Source: Clostridia bacterium
GTDB taxonomy: Bacteria > Bacillota_A > Clostridia > Christensenellales > Aristaeellaceae
DNA: 9,952 bases
Assembly (NCBI GenBank): GCA_017530275.1
Contig: JAFXMP010000370.1
Location: 1-9,952, forward strand
Direction of reading: 5' to 3'
Part shown: positions 1-6,898 of the stretch, piece after piece
Numbering within the stretch: position 1 is the first letter of the stretch
Layout of the letters: every line of letters starts with the position of its first letter
Position numbers and translations under genes: made by a program
The notes under the pieces: model-generated
Database searches by the model: none
Seen by the model: the letters and a program-made list of their open reading frames with translations, nothing else
Told to the model about the DNA's origin: nothing

Positions 1-445
1 GGGCAATGGCGATGCGCTGCTTCTGGCCGCCGGAAAGCTCATCCGGGTAGTTCAGAGCCTTTTCCGCAAGGCCCACTGTGCGCAGCAGGCGCATCCCTTC
101 GTCATAGGCTTCCTGCTTGCTTTTCCCCAACAAATCCATGGGGGCCAGCATGATGTTTTCGATGACGGTCAGATATCCGAACAGGTTGAAGGACTGGAAC
201 ACCATGCCCATCTTCTGCCGCACCTTGCCCAGGTCGCATTTGGGATCGGTCACGTCGGTTCCGTCCACCCAGATATGGCCCTCTGTGGGCTTTTCCAGCA
301 GGTTGATACAGCGCAGCAGGGTGCTTTTTCCCGTGCCGGACGGGCCGATGACGGAGATCACGTCTCCATCGTTGATTTCCACAGACACGTCCTTCAGAGG
401 CGTCACGTTGGGATAGACCTTTTTCAGATGCTCAATCTTAATCAT
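1..445 (-). CDS. Polar amino acid ABC transporter ATP-binding subunit (5' part, runs off window)
   Basis: This is the ATPase that powers the importer encoded just upstream. It begins MIKIEHLKK and 148 residues are visible. Seen directly: Walker A GPSGTGKST at residues 34-42, the Q-loop glutamine in VFQSFN at residue 84, and the ABC signature LSGGQKQR at 137-144. Walker B and the H-loop lie beyond the window edge. The CINLLEKPTEG stretch after Walker A is typical of the GlnQ/HisP/ArtP (PAAT) class, which is normally about 240-250 residues long. The ATG at 445 overlaps the stop of the permease gene by 8 nt. It has a strong AAGGGGGTG ribosome binding site within the end of that gene, so translation is probably coupled. 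The substrate cannot be read from the ATPase. glnQ would be only a family label, so no symbol is given. Confidence 0.95.
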   Translation of the reverse strand, partial: MIKIEHLKKVYPNVTPLKDVSVEINDGDVISVIGPSGTGKSTLLRCINLLEKPTEGHIWVDGTDVTDPKCDLGKVRQKMGMVFQSFNLFGYLTVIENIMLAPMDLLGKSKQEAYDEGMRLLRTVGLAEKALNYPDELSGGQKQRIAIA

Positions 446-3400
446 GAACATTCACCCCCTTTAATATAGATTCGGGCTTGCGCTTTTTAGGATTCATGCG
501 AATCTGTATCTTGCTGACCAGGAAGCCCAGCAGCCCTTCCAGCACGAAGTAGATCACCGTCACCGCGATGAGGGGGAAGAACGCTTCATACGTGCGGCTG
601 CGAACGATGTCGCCCATCTTGGTCAGGTCCTGCACGGCGATGTAGCCTACGATGGCCGTGGCCTTGATGAGGCCCACGATTTCGCCCTTATAGGCTGGCA
701 GGATATGGGGAATGGCCTGGGGCAGGATGATGCGGAAGAAGGTGCGCCGGTTGGCGTAGCCCAGGGCGTAAGCCGCTTCGTACTGGCCCCGGTCGATGGT
801 GCCAACGCCCATTTTCAGCAGCCCGAACACGGAAGCCCCGAAGGTGAGCGTAAACCCGATCACCGCCACGAAAATGCCGCTGATGGCCACGGAACCAAAG
901 ATGATGTAATACAAAATCATGAGCAGCACCACCATGGGCATGCCCTGCACCAGCCACATGCTGAATCGGGTGACGCTATTGGCGACGATGTTCCCGTTCC
1001 GGCAGAGCATGAACACCAGAAAGCCCAAGGCTGTCCCAAACAGGATGGACAGGACGGTGATGAGCAGGGTAGTCAGCACGCCGTTTCCGAACAGCTCCCA
1101 GCGGTTCTCCCGCAGGAAAGTTTTGTTGAAGCTGGAAACGATGCCGTCCCAGAAGGATTCCGCCTGGGAAGAAAAGATTGTGGTTTCCGCTGTCTGCGCA
1201 GTAGGCTGAGCTTCGGTCTTTAGCACAACCAGCACCATGCCGCCGGAGAAGTCTGGTTCAGAGAACAGCACGCTTTCCGCCCGTTCCGGCGTAACGCCGA
1301 TGCCCGCCGCGGCAAAGTCACACTTCCCAGTCTGTATCGCAGGCAGGATCGCGTCGAAATTCATATCTACGATTTCAAGGCCGTAGCCATTCGCTTCACA
1401 GAAAAGAGCGGCAAGCTCCATGTCATAGCCCACGACTTGACCGTCGCGGATGTACTCAAACGGCGCGTAACCCGATTCTGTCGCCAGTCGCAGCGTTCCA
1501 TTTTCAGCTTTCAGTGCGGTGATGTCCGGCATGGGCTTCGCGTCCTCGTCCTCGTCAAACCATTTGGCCGCCAGCGCGTTCAGCGTCCCATCGGGCAACT
1601 GTTCGAGGAAAGCGTTAAACTGATCTTTCAGCGCTTTTCCCGCTTCATTTTTCGCGAATGCAAAGGCAAACACATAGTCGTCCAGATATTCATGCAGATA
1701 AGTTAAGCGTTCGTCTTCATGCATCAGAATCTGAGCCACTGGTTCGTCAACCGCGAAGGCTTCGACCTTTTTCCCTGTGAGCGCCGCCACCAGGTCGGCC
1801 TTCCCAATATAATAATCGATCTGAGCAGACGGGAGATTCTCTTGAACCATAGCATCGAAGTTGGTTCCGCTTTGCACACCGATGCGTTTTCCGTCTAACT
1901 GGGACACGCTGGTATATACGCCTGCTTCGCTGACGGTCGATTCTCCAAGATCCGATGACCGCACCACCAGAACGATGCCACCATAGCCGGTAGGATCGGA
2001 AAACAGCACCTGTTCCTCCCTCTCCGGCGTTACGTTCATATCCGTGGTGAAGTCATATTTGCCGGATTGGATCGCCGGAATACGACCATCGAAAGCTACG
2101 TCGCCCAGCTCCAGGGCGTAGCCCCTGTCCCGGCAGAAACGAACTACAAGATCAATATCGTAGCCCACGTTTTTGCCGTCCTTGATGTAAGAAAAGGGCA
2201 TGTCCGTAGAGGTGGTCACGACCCTGATCGTGCCGTTTTCACCGGTCAGATCGGACATATCCACGACCTTTCTTTCTTCATCAATGCCGTACCAGATGTT
2301 TTCCAGATCTTCCATGGTGCCGTTTTCCCGGCTTATGGCGAGAAAATCATTGAGTTCAGCGCACAGGGCGGCGCTCTTAGGATCATTCTTCCGGAATGCA
2401 AAGGCATAATTATTTTGGGTAATTCGGTCATGGATATAGTCAATTTCGAGGTTTTCCGCATGAACAGCGAACGCTCCCAGTTCGTCCCCCAGGTAAGCAT
2501 CGATCTTCCCCGAGAGCAGCGCGGCGATGCAGTCTGGGTAGCTGTTGAACAGCAGGTATTCGCTGTCCGGGAAATATTCTTTGGCGGCGTCCTCCATCAG
2601 CGGGCCCACCAGCACGCCCAGGCGTTTTCCGTTGTAGTCCTGCCAGCGGACGGTTCCCTCGGCCTGCTCCGTGCCTGAATCAGTATCTTTCCGCACCACC
2701 ATCACTGTGCCGCCGGAATAATAGGGCACGGAGAAATTGACGCTCTCCCGGCGCTCATCGGTGATGGAGATCCCGGCAGCGGCAAAATCCGTCTTGCCGG
2801 TCTGGACAGCGGGCAAGATTCCGTCGAAGTTCATGACCTGCACCTTGAGCCCATAGCCGTTGGCTTCACAGAATTGAGCAATCAGATCGATCTCCGCCCC
2901 GACGATTTCAGTGCCCCGGTAATAGGTCATGGGCACATAATCGCCCTCCGTAGCCAAGGTCAGCGTACCCTTGGTCGCGGGGAACGAAGCGTAGTCCAGC
3001 AGGGTCTTTCCTTCCTCCGGACCATCTGCCCACTTTTCGATCACCCGTTCCAGCGCGCCGCTTTCTTTCATTGGAATAAGCCAGGCGTTTAACTCTTCCA
3101 ACAGTGCGTCACCCTTTGCCGTCTTGGGCAGCACAATGCCGAACGAAAAGGTATCCAGGTATTCATCCACCACGGTGAGAAGCGGGTTCACGGCGCAGAA
3201 TTGCTTCGCCGCAGGTTCGTCTACGGCAAACCCGTCGATTTTGCCAGCCTCCAGAGCGGCAATCAGATCAGCGGAGGAATTGATGTAAACAAGTTTCGCG
3301 TCGGGCAGGGCGTTCGATACAATGGCGTCGAACGTGGTGCCGGTCGCAACGCCGATGCGCCTGCCGTTCAGGGCGTCCAGGGCGGAAGCTTTTTGCTTTG

Positions 3401-4205
3401 CGGCATCCGGGGCGGGGGCCGCCTCCCCCCGCACCATCAGGCCGATTTTCACCTCGAACAGAAGATCCGAATAGGGCATTTCCTCCGCCCGTTCATCCGT
3501 ATATTCCAGGTTGGCCATGATGCAGTCGATATCTCCCGCGATGGCCGCGGAAAAGATCGCGCCGTAATCGTACACCTTGAATTCCACATCCGCCCCCAGC
3601 CAGGCGGCGAAACGATAGGCCAATTCAATGTCGTAGCCGTTCAGCTCTTTTCCCGCATAGTAGCTGTAGGGCGGCACGATGCCGGAAGTGCCCACAATAA
3701 GATGAACCGAGGGGTTTTCCGCCCGGGGAATGTCCGGCATGGTTTCATCGGCCCGAACGACCCAGCGGTCGAACATATCGTCCAGGGTGCCGTCCGCCCG
3801 CAGCTCCGCGATAAACCGGTTGATTTTGCCGGTCAGATCGGGGATTTTGGAAACCGGCGAAATGCCCACGGCAATCTTCATCGTTTCGTTCAGGGTTTCC
3901 TCCAGCAGATGAACGCCCTTCTGCCCGTTCTCGATGGACATCTCCATCTGCCGCCGGTCATAGGCGAAGGCGTCGATCTTGCCCTGAGCCACGGCTGTAT
4001 ACCCCATGAATTTATCGTTGAATTGGCTGACTGTCGCCAAGGGCAGCTCTTTTTTCAGAATCAGTTCGGCAACGTTGCCCTGGCTTACGCCAATGGTGAT
4101 CCCGGTCGCATTCAACTGCTCCAGGCTGGTGAGGGCGCTTTCCGCGCAGGCAGCGCCTGACCACAGCAGCAGGAACAGCAGAACGCACAGAACTCCTTTT
4201 TTCAT
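438..4205 (-). CDS. Fused ABC importer subunit: permuted array of substrate-binding lobes plus permease domain
   Basis: A 1255-residue importer subunit. The signal peptide is MKKGVLCVLLFLLLWSG, with likely cleavage after ACA (residues 18-20). Type II solute-binding (SBP_bac_3) lobes follow in an unusual order: lobe 2 alone (about 26-149), three complete lobe1-lobe2 modules (about 165-394, 412-640, 657-884), then lobe 1 alone (about 901-997). A linker leads to a HisM/GlnP-type permease domain (about 1040-1235). That domain has several membrane spans and the ATPase-docking EAA loop, from E1143 to LP at 1161-1162. All four lobe-1 copies keep the T-x-E-R arginine (R239, R485, R729, R975), which in the family binds the ligand carboxylate. 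The lobe-2 copies keep an aspartate (D83, D329, D574, D820). Tandem binding domains fused to a permease are known from lactic acid bacteria GlnP; four lobe pairs in permuted register is far larger. A GTG at 4214 is in frame, but the ATG at 4205 is better spaced from GAGAGGG. Ligands are unknown, probably amino acids. Confidence 0.93.
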   Translation of the reverse strand: MKKGVLCVLLFLLLWSGAACAESALTSLEQLNATGITIGVSQGNVAELILKKELPLATVSQFNDKFMGYTAVAQGKIDAFAYDRRQMEMSIENGQKGVHLLEETLNETMKIAVGISPVSKIPDLTGKINRFIAELRADGTLDDMFDRWVVRADETMPDIPRAENPSVHLIVGTSGIVPPYSYYAGKELNGYDIELAYRFAAWLGADVEFKVYDYGAIFSAAIAGDIDCIMANLEYTDERAEEMPYSDLLFEVKIGLMVRGEAAPAPDAAKQKASALDALNGRRIGVATGTTFDAIVSNALPDAKLVYINSSADLIAALEAGKIDGFAVDEPAAKQFCAVNPLLTVVDEYLDTFSFGIVLPKTAKGDALLEELNAWLIPMKESGALERVIEKWADGPEEGKTLLDYASFPATKGTLTLATEGDYVPMTYYRGTEIVGAEIDLIAQFCEANGYGLKVQVMNFDGILPAVQTGKTDFAAAGISITDERRESVNFSVPYYSGGTVMVVRKDTDSGTEQAEGTVRWQDYNGKRLGVLVGPLMEDAAKEYFPDSEYLLFNSYPDCIAALLSGKIDAYLGDELGAFAVHAENLEIDYIHDRITQNNYAFAFRKNDPKSAALCAELNDFLAISRENGTMEDLENIWYGIDEERKVVDMSDLTGENGTIRVVTTSTDMPFSYIKDGKNVGYDIDLVVRFCRDRGYALELGDVAFDGRIPAIQSGKYDFTTDMNVTPEREEQVLFSDPTGYGGIVLVVRSSDLGESTVSEAGVYTSVSQLDGKRIGVQSGTNFDAMVQENLPSAQIDYYIGKADLVAALTGKKVEAFAVDEPVAQILMHEDERLTYLHEYLDDYVFAFAFAKNEAGKALKDQFNAFLEQLPDGTLNALAAKWFDEDEDAKPMPDITALKAENGTLRLATESGYAPFEYIRDGQVVGYDMELAALFCEANGYGLEIVDMNFDAILPAIQTGKCDFAAAGIGVTPERAESVLFSEPDFSGGMVLVVLKTEAQPTAQTAETTIFSSQAESFWDGIVSSFNKTFLRENRWELFGNGVLTTLLITVLSILFGTALGFLVFMLCRNGNIVANSVTRFSMWLVQGMPMVVLLMILYYIIFGSVAISGIFVAVIGFTLTFGASVFGLLKMGVGTIDRGQYEAAYALGYANRRTFFRIILPQAIPHILPAYKGEIVGLIKATAIVGYIAVQDLTKMGDIVRSRTYEAFFPLIAVTVIYFVLEGLLGFLVSKIQIRMNPKKRKPESILKGVNVHD

Positions 4206-4213
4206 GGAAGACA

Positions 4214-4220
4214 CCCTCTC
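4214..4220 (-). promoter_or_regulatory. Ribosome binding site fixing the start of the binding-lobe/permease gene
   Basis: GAGAGGG lies 8 nt upstream of the ATG at 4205. The alternative in-frame GTG at 4214 overlaps this motif and so could not use it. This supports the ATG and a signal peptide beginning MKKGV. Confidence 0.7.
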
Positions 4221-4234
4221 TGTTTTGTGATTGT

Positions 4235-4345
4235 TTATTCGACATGGTTTCTGAACGCTGTTTTCGACAAACCATCCTGGTTTTCCTGCCAGCGGGGATC
4301 AGGCGGTTTATTCCAGAAACTGATCTCGAAGCGCTTTTTCTTCAT
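4235..4345 (-). CDS. Possible 36-residue small protein or leader peptide
   Basis: I do not recognise this product. It is a short frame beginning MKKKRFEISFWNK and ending AFRNHVE, with a GAGGTGG ribosome binding site about 8 nt before its ATG. It stops 29 nt before the start of the large ABC subunit, and so lies where a leader peptide or small partner of the transporter would be. It is basic at the N-terminus, has no membrane segment, and is rich in polar and aromatic residues with two Trp and two Pro-containing turns. No runs of one amino acid suggest classical attenuation. Support is the ribosome binding site, the position and a plausible composition only. A chance frame of this length is possible. 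Confidence 0.35.
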   Translation of the reverse strand: MKKKRFEISFWNKPPDPRWQENQDGLSKTAFRNHVE

Positions 4346-4387
4346 AGAAAAGCCACCTCGGTCATCGTATGCGTGTTCATGCCATGA

Positions 4388-4438
4388 AAGCCGGGGAAAT
4401 CGCCCGCGAAAGGGACAGGCGGATGATTCCCCCGGCTT
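4388..4438 (-). repeat. Strong intergenic hairpin (13-bp stem) between the VOC gene and the transporter
   Basis: The arms 4426-4438 and 4388-4400 pair over 13 bp on the minus strand (AAGCCGGGGGAAT with ATTTCCCCGGCTT, one G-U pair). An inner CGCC/GGCG pairing extends the structure. It lies 25 nt after the reconstructed VOC stop. On neither strand is it followed by a clear U tract, so it is not a canonical intrinsic terminator. It may be a transcript-processing or stability element, a weak terminator, or a palindromic repeat. Confidence 0.6.
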
Positions 4439-4462
4439 CGCAATGGCCTGCTTGGGGCTACC

Positions 4463-4838
4463 TTATTTCCTGATATGGTGGATGAGATTGATAGAAAAGC
4501 CGGAGGGCGCGATCATCAGGGCGGACTTGGAGGTGGGGGGTTCAACGATGCGCTCGCCCTTAGTAGTTCCTGAATCCCTTGGAAAGCAACAGTTGATAGG
4601 CTGTGTCGAAATCGTCCACGTTCATGCGGATGGCGGCTACATCCCGTTCAAGCGGTACGTCCGGCTGGGAAACGTCCACATAGAAGCCATTCAAATCCTT
4701 CATGCGGATTCCTTCCACTTTCAGTTCGCTGATGCCTTCCTGATCGTGGCGTTTTTCAAAGCCTAATTCTTCAAACAGCTGAACGATGGGCGCGGCGTCC
4801 TTGGTGATGATCTGCGGGTTAAAGGTGGTGATCTTCAT
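4463..4838 (-). pseudogene. VOC-family (glyoxalase/dioxygenase fold) protein, frameshifted near its C-terminus
   Basis: Small cytoplasmic VOC-superfamily protein of unknown substrate. The N-terminal part starts MKITTFNPQIITKDAAPIV and has the paired beta-alpha-beta-beta-beta look of the fold. It includes FEELGFEKRH (about 22-31), a strand around GFYVDVSQ (51-58) and IRMNVDDFDTAYQLL (70-84). After residue 92 the frame hits TAA. The next frame continues at once as TTKGERIVE, then SKSALMIAPSGF and a stop at 4463-4465, which is the expected final strand pair of this family. One extra base (or two missing) around 4560-4571 explains the break. The ATG at 4838 is chosen because GGAGGG precedes it by 7 nt; an upstream in-frame ATG at 4913 lacks such support. 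It follows the C26/HAD gene by 71 nt. Either a recent inactivation or a sequencing error. Confidence 0.8.
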
Positions 4839-4875
4839 AATATTTCCCTCCAGAAAAATGATGTTTGTTTTGTTT

Positions 4876-4898
4876 ATTTCTTTAAAACGTGAAGAAAT
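4876..4898. repeat. AT-rich inverted repeat upstream of the VOC gene
   Basis: ATTTCTT at 4876-4882 and AAGAAAT at 4892-4898 form a 7-bp inverted repeat with a 9-nt spacer. It lies in the short gap between the C26/HAD stop and the VOC start. It could be an operator or a weak hairpin. Such AT-rich palindromes arise often by chance, and I see no convincing promoter hexamers beside it. Confidence 0.25.
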
Positions 4899-4909
4899 CC
4901 TTTTGTGAA

Positions 4910-6846
4910 TCACTGAACCGCGGCGCTTGCGTCCTTTTCCACGCCGTCGCCGTAGATGGTGGCGAAATCGTCCCGCATGGAGATGGTGCCGATGCCCTGC
5001 GCGCTGTAGCCCGCGATCTTGGCCTGGGCGCTTTCATAATCGCCCCATTCCCGCGCTTCGTCGTCAGCCAGGACGATGTAGGAAAGGGCGGGATAGGGAT
5101 TGTTTGTCACCACGTATGCACACATGGCTACGTCCCCGGAGCTGTTGCCGAAGGCCAGCACCGGCTGCTGGCCGATCTCCCGCACGATGGCGTCCACCTT
5201 GGACATCTTGGCATTTTCGCCGTAATAAGCGCCGTCGAATACCACTTTGTCTGTGGCCTGGAAGGTGTAATCCCCGTCGGCGGTATCACCCTGGCCCGTG
5301 GCGGTGTAGCCGTATTCCGTGCCGATGACGTAAGCGGGAGCAATGCCCAGCGTATCCTTCACGAGGGCGCGGACGATGTTGCGTTCGGTAGCGGTAACGA
5401 TGTAGACGGTGAAATCATTGTCCCGCAGGTAGTCCACCAGCTCTACCATGGGCAGGTAGAACGCTTCACCCCGGGTCATGCCCGTGAAGCCCTCAGCCGG
5501 GGAATCCATGAAGCCCTTCACGTAGTCGCCCAATTCGGCGGGGGTCATGCCCGCATAGGCAAGGGGGGCGGCGGCGGCCTGCCGGGTGCTGATGCCCGAG
5601 GGCTTTTCCTGCCATTTGGTATCCACGATCTCCTGCGCCACGGCAAGAACCTCGTCCGTAGGCGTGTAATCGGGATTGTTCAGGACATAGTCCACAAATA
5701 CCATGTATTCAAAGCACCGAGGATAGGTTTCGCACATGAGGGTGCCGTCTAAATCGAACACGGCAACGCGGTCCGCAACGGGAATGTAGCTTTCACTGGT
5801 TTCATCGGTGATGGCGGCGATATAGTCCATGATGGCGATTTTGGCTGCCGCGTCCTTGCTCCAGGAAGGCAAAGTCAGCCAGGATTTTTCGACGATATAT
5901 CGAAACACGGACAATGCCGTTTCATAGTCCATATAGTCACCCTTGTTCGCCGCGCCGTCCAAGTTCTTCACAACGGCAGCTTCGGGGTGGAACTGGAGGC
6001 CCATGGCAAAGGTCTTATCGGTTCTTTCAATGGCTTCGATCATGGGAATGCCGTTGGTTTCCGTATAACCGGTCACGGTAAGCCGGGTGTTGTCCACATT
6101 TTTGATCGCCTGATGATGCCAGGAGGGGCAGCCGGTAAGCGTATCCGTGCCCACGATGTCAGAAAGCCAGGAGCCTTTCGCCACCTGCACGGTATGGGGC
6201 GCGTAATCCCGGTAGCTTTCGGGGGTGGCCTTCTGGTTGCGGTGGGTGTAGTCATACGCGACGCCCTGATTTTCAAACCAGGTGGGAATGTCCTGAATGA
6301 CTTCCCCGCCGGAAATGACGCCGAGCATCTGCGCGCCCCGGCGGAAGCCCATGAGGGGAATATCACAGTCTAAGCAGTAGGCCATGGTCAAATAATCGGA
6401 TACGTCCCGCTCGGCGTTGTAGTCGATTTCCGCCTCGATGCCGTGCCATTCTTCGGGGGCATAGTACAGGGTAGGGCTGATGTCCTCGCCGCCGGTAAAC
6501 AGAACGATGCTCACGTTTCCCACGGCTTCCGCCGCGTTGGAGCCGTGCCAGGTATTGCATTCACATACTTGGCGGCGGTTTCGTCCAGCATGTTGATTTC
6601 CGTCTTTCCTTCGGTCAGGCGGCCTTCCGCGTCGTAGCTTAAATCAGCCGAGAACACCTGATTCAGCATCACCCATTCGCCGCCCGCCGCTTCCACGGCG
6701 CGGCACACGTTGGTAAAGAACTCCGAATCCGTATCGGCCCGCCAGGCGATGCCCACCACGGTTTTTTGAGAGGCCTCGGCCAGCGAAACGCCGCAGACGC
6801 TTGCCAACAGCACGAATCCCAGCAGCAGCGCGACAATCTTTTTCAT
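4910..6846 (-). pseudogene. Secreted peptidase C26-like / HAD phosphatase fusion, frameshifted, C26 nucleophile missing
   Basis: An exported two-domain protein in two frames. The first frame (6846 to about 6559) gives the signal peptide MKKIVALLLGFVLLASVCG and the start of a class I amidotransferase fold (VVGIAWRADTDSEFF). It then runs off into a stop near 6511. The other frame continues about CNTWHGSNAAEAV and stays open to 4910. The C26 (gamma-glutamyl-GABA hydrolase-like) part shows LFTGGEDISP, the GFRRGAQ elbow where the family has G-x-C-R-G, QDIP, and the FHPE histidine/glutamate pair. The nucleophile Cys is thus Arg (codon 6341-6343). From about 5870 a HAD phosphatase follows with all four motifs: DLDGT, IVTAT, a lysine at KMSK, and GNSSGD. 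Intact length would be near 645 residues. AGGAGG precedes the ATG at 6846 by 9 nt. The HAD half could still work as a secreted phosphatase if expressed. Confidence 0.85.
5841..5869 (-). repeat. Copy A of short repeat encoding PSWSK-type segment
   Basis: 29 nt matching 8139-8167 at 27 positions, in the same reading frame. Here it encodes PSWSKDAAAK at the start of the HAD domain. In the phosphatase gene it encodes PSWSKAAEAK right after the signal peptide. Confidence 0.75.
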
Positions 6847-6863
6847 TTTCCTGATCCTCCTGT
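6812..6863 (-). repeat. Copy A of RBS plus signal-peptide repeat
   Basis: 52 nt matching 8178-8229 at 50 positions. The block covers the ribosome binding site, the spacer, the start codon and the first part of the signal peptide (ALLLGFV). The same block therefore starts the C26/HAD gene and the Agp-like gene. Confidence 0.9.
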
Positions 6864-6898
6864 CCATAGTCTTTTCTTCCTAAATACCTATCGTTTTT

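Noticed and set aside
3201..4160. 319-codon open frame on the plus strand
   Set aside because: Antisense to the binding-lobe gene, with no recognisable domain and a composition typical of a shadow frame in G+C-rich coding DNA.
4388..4438. Intrinsic terminator
   Set aside because: The stem is strong, but no run of U follows on either strand; kept only as a structured repeat.
4839..4913. N-terminal extension of the VOC protein from the ATG at 4913
   Set aside because: The extension is AT-rich, non-family sequence, while the ATG at 4838 has a good ribosome binding site and starts exactly at the fold.
4889..5752. 287-codon plus-strand frame
   Set aside because: Shadow of the HAD domain, which carries all four HAD motifs on the minus strand.
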